Origin: an uncultured Sphingomonadales bacterium
GTDB taxonomy: Bacteria > Pseudomonadota > Alphaproteobacteria > Sphingomonadales > Rhodothalassiaceae
Length of the DNA: 64,000 nt
Direction: 5' to 3'
Assembly (NCBI GenBank): GCA_947499155.1
Contig: CANMND010000007.1
Location: forward strand, 61,731-125,730
Under the pieces are notes generated by a model. It was given only the letters and a program-made list of their open reading frames with translations. It searched no databases and was not told the DNA's origin. Positions 37,758 through 46,115 of the stretch are shown here, piece after piece. A program made the position numbers and the translations under genes. Numbering within the stretch: the stretch's first letter is position 1; each line of letters starts with the position of its first letter.

Positions 37758-38942
37758 ATGGATTTCATTGAAGCGCTAGCTACCGATGCCCCTTGCGTGG
37801 GGCCAACGGTGAGCTGTGCTGAAGTTTATGACATATTTTCCTGCAATCTCGACCTTTTGGCTATTGCCGTCGTAGATGGTGATACGCCCATTGGCCTTGT
37901 CAATCGCAATGAGCTGACATTGAAGCTGGCGGAAAGATATGGTCGGCCGCTTTATGAAAACCGGCCGGTCACTCGGCTCATGGACCCGGCGCCCCTTATG
38001 ATCGAGGCGGATCACAGCATCGACTTTCTGAGCAGATTTATTCTGGATGAGCGCCCCTCAGCCCTGATGCAGGGCTTTATCGTGACGAAGGGCGGTAGAT
38101 ATTTGGGCATTGGCACTGCGCTTTCCATGCTTCAGGTGAGTATGGTTCGTTCAAAGCAGCATTCCGAGGAGTTGGAGAGGGCAAGAATTACAGCGGAAAC
38201 GGCAAACCGCACCAAATCCGTTTTTCTCGCCAATATGAGTCATGAATTGCGAACGCCATTGAATGCGATCATTGGATTTACTGATTTCATGGGGTCAGAG
38301 GCGCTTGGGCGGATCGAGCCTCGCCAATATGCGGATTACATCAAGGATGTGAATGAAAGTGGCAAACATCTTTTGAATGTGATCAACGCCATTCTGGACA
38401 TGTCGAAGGTGGAGGCCAATCGGCTGGACCTGCTGGAAGATTATGTAGACCCGGAACAGGTTGTGTCGGCTGTATGCAAGATGATGGAAAGTGTGGCCGA
38501 TAAGAAGAATTTGGAAATCCAGATTGATTGTTGCCACACTCTTCCGGATATTTTTGTTGATGGTCAGATACTGCGGCAGATTTTACTTAATCTTTTATCC
38601 AACGCGGTCAAGTTCTCTGGGGATTCGGCTATTATAAAGGTGCAAGTGAGCCTGTTGAAAGACGGCAGTATGTGCTTTTCTGTGATCGACAAAGGCATTG
38701 GGATCGCTGCTGAGGACATGAGTAAAGTGATGGAGCCGTTTGGTCAGGTGGATGGCTATCTTAGCAGACAGGTGGAAGGGACAGGCCTTGGCCTGCCTTT
38801 GTGTAAAGCTCTCACAGAGGCCCATGGCGGAATTTTGCAGTTGACCAGCGAGCCGGGGCAGGGAACGCGGGCGAATGTAATCTTGCCGCCCTCTCGTGTT
38901 GTTTATAGTGATACCAGCACAACCATGCACAAGTTTGCATGA
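37758..38942 (+). CDS. Soluble histidine kinase with N-terminal CBS-like domains
   Basis: Protein of 394 residues without membrane segments. Residues about 5-125 look like a CBS pair (IAVVDGDTPIGLVNRNELT and FIVTKGGRYLGIGTALSML). A short coiled coil leads to HisKA with phosphoacceptor H162 in MSHELRTPLNAIIGF. The HATPase_c domain has N, G1 and G2 boxes: ILLNLLSNAVKFS, IDKGIGIA and GTGLGLPLCK. CBS pairs usually bind adenine nucleotides or SAM, so cytosolic energy or metabolite sensing is inferred. It lies 121 bp after SulP on the same strand. No response regulator is adjacent. Confidence 0.9.
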   Translation: MDFIEALATDAPCVGPTVSCAEVYDIFSCNLDLLAIAVVDGDTPIGLVNRNELTLKLAERYGRPLYENRPVTRLMDPAPLMIEADHSIDFLSRFILDERPSALMQGFIVTKGGRYLGIGTALSMLQVSMVRSKQHSEELERARITAETANRTKSVFLANMSHELRTPLNAIIGFTDFMGSEALGRIEPRQYADYIKDVNESGKHLLNVINAILDMSKVEANRLDLLEDYVDPEQVVSAVCKMMESVADKKNLEIQIDCCHTLPDIFVDGQILRQILLNLLSNAVKFSGDSAIIKVQVSLLKDGSMCFSVIDKGIGIAAEDMSKVMEPFGQVDGYLSRQVEGTGLGLPLCKALTEAHGGILQLTSEPGQGTRANVILPPSRVVYSDTSTTMHKFA

Positions 38943-39073
38943 ATTCACCATGCGCTTGTTTTCAACAGGGTTGCTGCGGTGTTAATCATTTATTTAAAGA
39001 GTTTATAGAATCATCTTCTTGTGCTCGCAGTACGCGTGAATCATGCCAGATCAGGCATCGCAAGGAGGGGGCT

Positions 39074-39358
39074 ATGAGCGGACATCATAACGGGACCGGT
39101 TCGTCTGTTACAGATATCCAGGGTAATGGGGCAAAAGCCAGCGATCCGGAAGCACTTTACGCACTGGGTTTGCACTATGCGACCGGGAAGAATGGGCGGT
39201 CTGATTATGTGGCGGCCCATAAATGGTTTAATCTTGCAGCCATGCAAGGGCTTGGCCGTGCTGCTGCGAACCGGGCTGAACTGGCACAGGAAATGAGCCA
39301 TGCAGAAATAGCCGATGCCCAGCGCGCAGCCCGTGAATGGCTTCATTCCCACGGTTAA
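39074..39358 (+). CDS. Small Sel1-like repeat protein
   Basis: About 94 residues. An AAGGAGGGG ribosome site lies just before ATG 39074, so the longer open frame from 38939 is not used. One to one-and-a-half Sel1-like repeats are visible (ALYALGLHYATGK, then YVAAHKWFNLAAMQGLGRAA). Such repeats mediate protein contacts. The first 25 residues are polar and disordered. No signal peptide. It is separated from the kinase gene by 131 bp. Confidence 0.75.
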   Translation: MSGHHNGTGSSVTDIQGNGAKASDPEALYALGLHYATGKNGRSDYVAAHKWFNLAAMQGLGRAAANRAELAQEMSHAEIADAQRAAREWLHSHG

Positions 39359-39442
39359 GCCATGTGCTCAATATAAAAAAGTGTAGCAGCCATCTGTTAT
39401 AGAGCGTTGACAGAAACGCCACATCCCATTAGACCCGGCCTC

Positions 39443-39533
39443 GGAGAGGTGGCCGAGTGGTCGAAGGCGCTCCCCTGCTAAGGGAGTATGGGTCTTAAGC
39501 CCATCGAGGGTTCGAATCCCTTCCTCTCCGCCA
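39443..39533 (+). tRNA. tRNA-Ser (anticodon GCT)
   Basis: Class II tRNA with acceptor strands GGAGAGG and CCTCTCC, anticodon stem CTCCC/GGGAG enclosing CTGCTAA (anticodon GCT), a long variable arm (TATGGGTCTTAAGCCCATC) and T loop GTTCGAATC. CCA is encoded. It reads AGC and AGU serine codons. Confidence 0.97.
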
Positions 39534-39544
39534 CCAACCAAAAT

Positions 39545-39566
39545 GCCCCCACCCGGGGGCTTTTTT
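39545..39566 (+). terminator. Rho-independent terminator of tRNA-Ser
   Basis: GCCCCC and GGGGGC pair over 6 bp around an ACCC loop, followed by six T residues. It lies 12 bp after the tRNA. Confidence 0.88.
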
Positions 39567-39649
39567 GTTGGTCAGTGACATGCGGGGATTTGAACCCGGA
39601 AAAGAGGGTTCGGTGAGGCCCTGGGCCAATAATAATTAAAGGCAGGGCG

Positions 39650-40996
39650 TCATGGTTTTCTATGGTGTCGCCGCCACCATCGTAACAATCCGTATGAGAG
39701 CCTGGCTTTTTCAGTATCTACGGCTGTTTCTGGCCGGATTCGCATCCATGACGACTTGGCGTATGCCAGACGCTGCTTGGGATAGATGCTGCGGTGACCT
39801 ATCAGGAGATAGGCCGCGATCGCGGCACCGGCAATATAAAGCTCCTCAACCGTCCCGCCAAACAGCTCAACGCCCATCAGAACCGCTGCAATCGGCGTGT
39901 TTGAGGCGGCAGCGACGACACTGACCAGACCGACGGCAGCGCCAAGCATCGGGTCCAGTCCAAGCAGATGTGCAAAGGCATTTCCGGCCACGGCACCTAT
40001 GACAAATTGCGGGGTCACAATGCCGCCGTAAAATCCCGAGCCGATAGTGATGGCAACAAGCAGTATCTTCCACAGGGCGCCGAGATACGGCATGTGCTCA
40101 CCCGCCAGTGCCTGGTCTATCAAGGGCAGACTGAGGCCGAGATAGTCAGTCGGGATGACCAGGATTAAAAGAGCGAGGACAAGGCCGCCACATAACGGCA
40201 TCAATGGTGGCCATATCCGAAAGCTGGCCTGCAATTGGTTGGACATCCATTTGGCGCGGTGCACACATTCCACAAAAATCATCGCGATGATACCGCAGGC
40301 TATTCCGAGAATCGTGGTTTTGAGGAATAAAAGTTCTGAAAAGTCGTCTGGGATGATAATGTGGTAATACTGATAGGGAACGCCCCAAAAGATACTGATG
40401 TGATAGGAGGCGACGCCGGCAACAATCGCGGGCAACAGAAAGTCGTGGCGAATGCGGCCAATTGCCAACACCTCGACCCCATAGATGGCACCGGCGATAG
40501 GGGTTCCAAAGACACTTGCAAAGCCTGCACTGACGCCGCAAGCGACGAGCCGCAGGCGCAGTTCTGTGTTCAGATGCAGTAGTTGTGCGACCGCAGCACT
40601 CAGCGATGCCCCGATATGGGAACAGGGGCCCTCTTTACCGGCCGAGCCGCCGCTGGCAAGCGTGATGATGGCGGCTATCGGCTTGATCAGCATGGTTCTA
40701 AACGGAAGACGTCCTGCCTGTATGTTCACAGCGGCAAACAGGGTATCCTTAAGGCCGGTCTTATTCATCCTATAGCCGTAATAAAGGAGCAGGCCGTTCA
40801 GCAAGCCACCAGCAGGCAACAGAATCATCAAAAGCCAAAGAGGGGCGCTTGCCGTACGGTCCATCGCCAGGAATAGCCCATGAAGGAACAAACTGGTGCC
40901 GGTCCCGACAATCACGCCCGCAGCCGTTGCCAGAACGAGCCATTGCACCACCGTGGCAAGCATGACGGCAGGCTCAATAAAATCGAAACGACGCAT
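39650..40996 (-). CDS. ClC-family chloride channel or transporter
   Basis: Protein of 448 residues with about ten or more membrane helices. The ClC filter region is present as GSAGKEGPCSHIGASL near residue 115, with the gating glutamate of the G(K/R)EGP motif. A second motif is GSGFYGGIVTPQFVIGAVAG. The first canonical GSGIP-like loop is not obvious. The glutamate suggests a proton-coupled antiporter rather than a pure channel, but this is uncertain. No cytosolic CBS domain follows. Confidence 0.9.
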   Translation of the reverse strand: MRRFDFIEPAVMLATVVQWLVLATAAGVIVGTGTSLFLHGLFLAMDRTASAPLWLLMILLPAGGLLNGLLLYYGYRMNKTGLKDTLFAAVNIQAGRLPFRTMLIKPIAAIITLASGGSAGKEGPCSHIGASLSAAVAQLLHLNTELRLRLVACGVSAGFASVFGTPIAGAIYGVEVLAIGRIRHDFLLPAIVAGVASYHISIFWGVPYQYYHIIIPDDFSELLFLKTTILGIACGIIAMIFVECVHRAKWMSNQLQASFRIWPPLMPLCGGLVLALLILVIPTDYLGLSLPLIDQALAGEHMPYLGALWKILLVAITIGSGFYGGIVTPQFVIGAVAGNAFAHLLGLDPMLGAAVGLVSVVAAASNTPIAAVLMGVELFGGTVEELYIAGAAIAAYLLIGHRSIYPKQRLAYAKSSWMRIRPETAVDTEKARLSYGLLRWWRRHHRKP

Positions 40997-41099
40997 CGCG
41001 TGAAACTAACTTGGCTGGAAGGGGTCTCCGGGGTTGTATAGTAGAGTTCATTTCGTTCAGCAAGGCTGACACGATGATCAGCCTATAAGCAGAAGATAT

Positions 41100-41777
41100 G
41101 TGCACCCATCCGATGCACTTTTAAAAATCATGACCACACATGACCGCATGAAAAGCACTGGTGATAATAACTTGTCCATCGTCCTCAAGCCGCTTCTGCT
41201 TGAGGATCGATGTGCGGCAGCGGCGTTACTCGCTCAAGCGATGCGGGATAATCCCCTGCATGTGGCGGTGTTTGGCTCTGACCCCGATTTGCGAGAGCGG
41301 CGGTTGTCGCGGTTTCTTGGGTCTATGGTGGCTTTTGTCATGGGGCGCGGCACTGTTTTGGGTGCTTATGCAGGCGATGAACTGATAGGTGTCCTTGGCA
41401 TGATCGGGCCGGGGCGGTGTCGTTCGGGTCTGATGGATATTTTGAGATTTGCGGGCGTGCTTGTGGCTGGCAACAGGCCGGATGTGCTGGTGCGTATCAG
41501 TCGTTGGCTTGTCACATGGGCGCGTAATGATTCCCCTGATGCGCACTGGCACATAGGCCCCCTTGCGGTGGATGCGGCCTGGCGCAGACGAGGTGTGGGG
41601 CGGCAGTTGATGGCGGAGTGCTGTGCCCGGATGGATGTGCGGTCAGACACCGGCTGTCTGGAGACCGATCTGGCCATCAATGTCGCTTTTTATCAGTCGC
41701 TGGGCTTCGTTGTGACGCGGCGTATTCACCTGCTTGGCGTGTCCAACTGGTTCATGACTCGTCTTCCTACCCTTTAA
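41100..41777 (+). CDS. GNAT-family N-acetyltransferase
   Basis: Up to 225 residues. The acetyl-CoA motif A is IGPLAVDAAWRRRGVGRQLM (residues about 158-177) and the C-terminal FYQSLGFVVTRR is typical of the fold. Substrate unknown. The start is uncertain between ATGs at 41100, 41130 and 41148, none with a strong ribosome site. Confidence 0.85.
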   Translation: MHPSDALLKIMTTHDRMKSTGDNNLSIVLKPLLLEDRCAAAALLAQAMRDNPLHVAVFGSDPDLRERRLSRFLGSMVAFVMGRGTVLGAYAGDELIGVLGMIGPGRCRSGLMDILRFAGVLVAGNRPDVLVRISRWLVTWARNDSPDAHWHIGPLAVDAAWRRRGVGRQLMAECCARMDVRSDTGCLETDLAINVAFYQSLGFVVTRRIHLLGVSNWFMTRLPTL

Positions 41778-42028
41778 AATTCTAGGCGCACTCATATGCA
41801 AAGACTCCTGTCGCAAGGGAGGGCACCTATTCAACCAATAAATAATGGAAATCCATAATTCGTAATTTCCAGCCCGCAAATATCCTTAATTCACTGTTAA
41901 ATATGAACATGACAGTAACAAAGGAGCAAATTAAATCGCGGTTTTGGTTACTTTCTCACAGGAGGGCGAAGTTGCTGTCGTGACCGTCTCTGACGGCGGC
42001 ATAAAGGAACTGAATTAAGGATTATCCC

Positions 42029-42460
42029 ATGAAACATTTTATTATATCGGCTTTTGCCGCGGCACTGACACTGGGGTGTAGCAGTGGTTCCGACACAGTT
42101 AATAAGCGTTTGAATACCAGTATCTATACCCCTTTAATTGGCCATGAATGGGTGATTGAAGATATCGCGGGCCGTGGTGTAATCGACATGAGCTATGCAT
42201 CACTGGTATTTCTTGAAGAAGGCCGTCTTGCCGGCAACGCCACATGCAACAGAATTCTTGGAAACTATAAAATTTCTGACAGGCGAATTGATATCGACTC
42301 AGCAGGAACAACAATGATGAGTTGTCCTGAGGCGTTGATGAGACAGGAACGTGTCTTGCTGGAAATGCTGCCGAGGGTACAAAGTTACCGCATAGATGCG
42401 ACTAACGCCCTTATTCTGGAAACCAGAGATGGTCAAAGAATCGTAGCGCGCCGTCGATAA
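42029..42460 (+). CDS. META-domain (HslJ-like) lipoprotein
   Basis: Protein of 143 residues. The signal ends in the lipobox LGCSS (cysteine near residue 17). The mature part is a META/HslJ domain with GHEWVIEDI, GRLAGNATCNRILGNYKI and MMSCPEALMRQER; two cysteines could form the disulfide seen in the family. HslJ-like proteins are linked to heat and novobiocin tolerance in E. coli. The start follows an AAGGA site. The 41778-42028 region upstream holds only short, unsupported frames. Confidence 0.88.
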   Translation: MKHFIISAFAAALTLGCSSGSDTVNKRLNTSIYTPLIGHEWVIEDIAGRGVIDMSYASLVFLEEGRLAGNATCNRILGNYKISDRRIDIDSAGTTMMSCPEALMRQERVLLEMLPRVQSYRIDATNALILETRDGQRIVARRR

Positions 42461-42473
42461 ACAATAAAGCTAT

Positions 42474-42505
42474 CGCCATCATCAGACCATTTATTGATGG
42501 TGGCG
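42474..42505 (+). terminator. Bidirectional terminator between META lipoprotein and amidohydrolase genes
   Basis: The arms CGCCATCATCA and TGATGGTGGCG pair over 11 bp with one GU pair around a 10-nt loop. TGCTTTT follows on the plus strand. The two genes converge on it. Confidence 0.65.
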
Positions 42506-42537
42506 TGCTTTTAACCTGTACGACCTGCGTCGGGTGA

Positions 42538-43458
42538 TTATTCCGCCGCCATTGGCTGACTGGAGGACAGGTCAATCCGGCTCAAAGCTGCGACAAGGCG
42601 GTTTATATCTTTCACAAGTGCCCGGAAGCTGCTTTTTTTTGTAAGCGTGTGCTCATTAATATATAGGGCACGGTTGATTTCTATTTGCAGGGCGTGACGG
42701 CCTTCGTGTCTGTTGCTGTAGTGATCGGTGCAATAACCACCGGCATAAGGGACGTTGCGGCTGACCTTGTAGCCCATTTTGGAAAGCGCTTCTTCAGCAC
42801 AAACGGTCAGGCGCGGATCGCAACTGGCACCATGCCGGTCACCCAGAACGAAATCCGCATAGCTGTTTGTTGCAGCCTGCGCCTGAATGTCCCGCGCCTT
42901 GACATCCTGTTGCAAGGGGCCGGATGGCATCGAATGACAATCGATCAGAACGCTCCAGCCATTTTGGTCATGTGCCTGCTTCAATAGCCGGGCAAGCGCT
43001 GCATGATAGGGATGATAGATGCGCGAAATGCGGTTTTCCGCTTCGACCAGGGGCAGGGAGTTGGAATAAATCGGCACACCAATGGCAACCACGCGCGGAA
43101 TGGTGCCAAGCCCGGCCGTTACCCGTTCGGTCGTGGTTTTGGCCTCAACGGGCAGCGGGTCGCGAAAAAGCAGCGGGTCAAGTTCCATGACATCGCGGTT
43201 CAGGTCGATATAGGCTCGCGGATATGTCGCAGCGATCAGTGGTGCGCCATGATCGGGGACGGAGGCAAACAGTTCATCCACATAGCAGTCTTCCGATCGC
43301 CGCAGATCAAGAGCGCAAAGTCTGGATGCCTTTTTGAATGACGCGGGATAACAGCGCCCGCTATGGGGAGACGAATAGACAAAAGGCCCAAAATCAGGGC
43401 CGGGTGGCATGTAATATTTGTATGCGGGCAACATCTGCAAAGCCTTCTGATTCGGCAT
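42538..43458 (-). CDS. N-formylglutamate amidohydrolase family protein
   Basis: Protein of 306 residues. Family landmarks are FVYSSPHSGRCYP near the N-terminus, DLNRDVMELDP, LIDCHSMPSG and GRHALQIEINRALYI. The histidine and glutamate residues in these blocks are the likely zinc ligands. The family includes HutG of histidine breakdown, but no hut genes are present, so the substrate is uncertain. Confidence 0.9.
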   Translation of the reverse strand: MPNQKALQMLPAYKYYMPPGPDFGPFVYSSPHSGRCYPASFKKASRLCALDLRRSEDCYVDELFASVPDHGAPLIAATYPRAYIDLNRDVMELDPLLFRDPLPVEAKTTTERVTAGLGTIPRVVAIGVPIYSNSLPLVEAENRISRIYHPYHAALARLLKQAHDQNGWSVLIDCHSMPSGPLQQDVKARDIQAQAATNSYADFVLGDRHGASCDPRLTVCAEEALSKMGYKVSRNVPYAGGYCTDHYSNRHEGRHALQIEINRALYINEHTLTKKSSFRALVKDINRLVAALSRIDLSSSQPMAAE

Positions 43459-43622
43459 ATATCATGTCTCACAAGCGATTATATGCCAGAACCTGTCAGT
43501 TTGAGCCATTGCAGACATGTCATGCAACAGGCACAGTGGCTCTGACTTTATAATTCTTTAGGTGGTCAGTTTAAGGCATCCTGAAACGGTCAGAATAAGA
43601 TTCATTCGGTGAGACCGGATTT

Positions 43623-44381
43623 ATGAGCGATATTGCGTTTTTTGCCGGGGTGTTTGCCTTGATCATGGCCCCGTTTCTGGGGAGTTTTTTTGCACTGGTA
43701 GCAGATCGCCTGCCTCGGGGGGAGCCCTTGGCGACTGGGCGATCGCAGTGCAGGGACTGTGGTCGGATACTTGGGTTTGTGGATCTCGTACCGCTGGCTT
43801 CATACGTTATTCTAAAGGGGAAATGCCGGACTTGTGGCCAGCCGATCCCGCATGAAACTATTATGTTTGAGGTTGCTGCCCTTCTGCTGGCATTTCAGGC
43901 GGTAATGACCGTTGGCTGGGGCTGGCTTACCCTTGTTACGGTGCTTCTTGGTCTTGCACTGCTGACACTGGCAGTGATCGACATTCGCCATTTTTATCTG
44001 CCGGATGTCTTGACCCTGCCGCTCATTGCCATGGGGATTCTGACCAGCTTAGCTGAACCACGGCTTGACCTTTTATCGTCAAGTTTGGGCGCGGCCATTG
44101 GCTATGGGTCTTTTGCTCTGGTTGCCTGGCTTTACCGTAAAATTCGTGGCCGCGATGGCCTTGGCCTGGGGGATGCGAAACTTTTCGCCGCTGCTGGCGC
44201 TTTTGTTGGATGGCAGGGATTGCCGCTGGTGCTTCTGGTTGCCAGTACTGGTGGCCTTGTAGTGATTTTATTGTTGCGCTTGCGTGGGCGGGTGATCAGC
44301 AACGAGGATATTATTCCGTTCGGGCCGTTTCTCGCCCTTGGGTTCTGGCTGGTCTGGCTTTATGCACCGCCGGTTTTTTAA
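43623..44381 (+). CDS. Prepilin peptidase (type IV leader peptidase, A24)
   Basis: Integral membrane protein of 252 residues with about eight helices. The methylase-linked N-terminal loop has two CxxC pairs (CRDCG and CRTCGQPIPHE). The aspartic peptidase residues are in AVIDIRHFYLPD and GLGLGDAKLFAAAGAFVG. It cleaves and methylates type IV pilins or pseudopilins. No pilus or type II secretion gene lies beside it. Confidence 0.93.
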   Translation: MSDIAFFAGVFALIMAPFLGSFFALVADRLPRGEPLATGRSQCRDCGRILGFVDLVPLASYVILKGKCRTCGQPIPHETIMFEVAALLLAFQAVMTVGWGWLTLVTVLLGLALLTLAVIDIRHFYLPDVLTLPLIAMGILTSLAEPRLDLLSSSLGAAIGYGSFALVAWLYRKIRGRDGLGLGDAKLFAAAGAFVGWQGLPLVLLVASTGGLVVILLLRLRGRVISNEDIIPFGPFLALGFWLVWLYAPPVF

Positions 44382-44425
44382 TGTCCTTTACTGCTTGAGT
44401 GGGGACATGTTGAAAGGAGACACTT

Positions 44426-44737
44426 ATGACGGAAGATCAGCGCATTAGGATTGAGGCGGCGGCTTTTCGTACTTTGCTCAGTCATTTGGCTTACCGGTCT
44501 GATGTCCAGAATATTGACATGATGGGCCACACCGGCTTTTGTCGAAACTGCCTTGCCGACTGGTATCAAAAGGCAGCGGCCGATGAAGGCGTTGCAATCG
44601 ACAAGACAGATGCCCGTGCGGCAATTTACGGCATGTCAGGTGACGTTTGGAAAGAAAAATTCCAACAGCCGGCGACCGATGCCCAGATGGCTCTGATGAA
44701 GCAAAGCCTTCAAAAAAATGAAGGGCGCGGCTTTTAG
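44426..44737 (+). CDS. DUF1244 family protein
   Basis: Protein of 103 residues. The conserved DUF1244 core is visible: LSHLAYRSDVQNIDMMGHTGFCRNC followed by LADWYQKAA and YGMSGDVWKEKFQ (landmarks in parts). The histidine and paired cysteines could bind a metal. The family is frequent in alpha- and gammaproteobacteria with unknown role. AAAGGAG precedes the start. Confidence 0.92.
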   Translation: MTEDQRIRIEAAAFRTLLSHLAYRSDVQNIDMMGHTGFCRNCLADWYQKAAADEGVAIDKTDARAAIYGMSGDVWKEKFQQPATDAQMALMKQSLQKNEGRGF

Positions 44738-44863
44738 ATTTGTTTAATGACTTTGAATAAGTGTTATCTGGCGATAAAGCCGACAGGTCTCATTGCATCG
44801 TGAAGACGGCGCGGCTAGAGTGCGCCGCCCACAGTCAGATCAGTTCAAGAAGGAGTATGTTTC

Positions 44864-45133
44864 ATGGCAACCAACGCAGGCGGCGTTGCCGGTGATATTT
44901 TGCGTTCGTTCATCGAACGGATCGAGCGTTTGGAAGAAGAAAAAAAGGGCATAGCCGACGATATTCGTGATGTGTATGCAGAGGCAAAGTCTTCGGGCTT
45001 TGAACCGAAGATCATGCGGCAGGTGGTGCGCATACGCAAAATGGAAAGTCATGAACGCGAAGAGCAGGAAGCCCTGCTTGATGTTTATATGCACGCGCTT
45101 GAAGGTGGGTCCGCTCCTCAGGCTGAGGACTAA
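44864..45133 (+). CDS. DUF2312 family (GapR-like) DNA-binding protein
   Basis: Protein of 89 residues. The core is [22 protein letters not shown], then [24 protein letters not shown], which matches DUF2312. In Caulobacter this family is GapR, a chromosome-structuring protein that encircles overtwisted DNA. Function here is inferred by family. An AAGAAGGAG ribosome site precedes the ATG. It ends tail to tail with murI, overlapping by 4 bp. Confidence 0.93.
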   Translation: MATNAGGVAGDILRSFIERIERLEEEKKGIADDIRDVYAEAKSSGFEPKIMRQVVRIRKMESHEREEQEALLDVYMHALEGGSAPQAED

Positions 45134-45987
45134 ACCGGCGCCAGACCTGGATTGATCTGCTTGAAGTTTTGGAAGGCAGGGGGCAAACGTTTGATGATCC
45201 CGTTCAGACGTGTGGGGTCGCCGCTTGTCAGCAAAGTCAGGGTGCCGTTGCCGGGCTGGTCGCATTCCGGACGGCGGCGAAGGTAATCCTCAAGGGCTGC
45301 TGCCACCATCAGTGGCTGGGTCAGAACATCCACATGGGGGGGTAGGGCTGTCCGGAACTGGTCATAGGCAAAAGGATAATGGGTGCAGGCAAGTGCGGCA
45401 CTATCAATCTCTTGCGCGCCCTCCTGGCTCATCAGTTCGTCCACATAGCCTGCGACAAGACTGTCGATCTCTTGCAGGCTGGCGCCCGCTTCAATAGCTC
45501 CCGCAAGTCCGGGACAGGCCTGTTGCAGTACCGTGATATGCGGGCTGCGGCTGGTGATTTCCGTCACAAAGGACCCGGTCTCAACAGTACGCGGCGTGGC
45601 AAAGACAGCAACTGTGCGTTTCTTTTCTTCTGCGCGCTTTATAGGCACTGAGGTGTTCCAGTCACAGCGGGTAATGGCCTCGACCAGGGGCACATGGACG
45701 CCAAGTACTCTCACATCTGGGGCATTATAAGGGAGCCAGGTTTGCTGCAAAGGGCGCAGGGCAACGGCTGCAGCGGTGTTGCAGGCAAGAACGATCAGGC
45801 GGCAGCCAGCATTGATCAGTGAGACCACAGCCTCTCGTGTGAATGCATCAACCTCTTGTGCATCACGGACGCCATAAGGGGCGCGGGCATGGTCCCCGAA
45901 ATAGAGAAAGTCACGATCAGGCAGGGCACGGTGCAGTGCTTCCAGAACAGTCAGGCCTCCGGAGCCGGAATCAAATACACCGATCAC
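45130..45987 (-). CDS. murI: Glutamate racemase
   Basis: Protein of 285 residues that makes D-glutamate for peptidoglycan. The N-terminal [12 protein letters not shown], the two catalytic cysteines in VLACNTAAA and ALACTHYPF, and [11 protein letters not shown] identify it. A insertion of about 15 residues around KRAEEKKRT lengthens it slightly compared with typical members. Confidence 0.95.
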   Translation of the reverse strand: MIGVFDSGSGGLTVLEALHRALPDRDFLYFGDHARAPYGVRDAQEVDAFTREAVVSLINAGCRLIVLACNTAAAVALRPLQQTWLPYNAPDVRVLGVHVPLVEAITRCDWNTSVPIKRAEEKKRTVAVFATPRTVETGSFVTEITSRSPHITVLQQACPGLAGAIEAGASLQEIDSLVAGYVDELMSQEGAQEIDSAALACTHYPFAYDQFRTALPPHVDVLTQPLMVAAALEDYLRRRPECDQPGNGTLTLLTSGDPTRLNGIIKRLPPAFQNFKQINPGLAPV

Positions 45988-46115
45988 TGTCCATACTGTC
46001 CTTGGTCAAAATTGCCTGACGGATACATCACCAGACTAGTCTAGTCCGGAAAGCGGCGCAATTATGAGCAGCATATGGAGACAATCAGCCAAATTGGCAT
46101 AATGAACGTCTGTCT

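Noticed and set aside
41902..42010. Short frames before the META lipoprotein
   Set aside because: One frame is only about 26 codons, and another has coding-like sequence but no start codon. Not enough to call a gene or a remnant.
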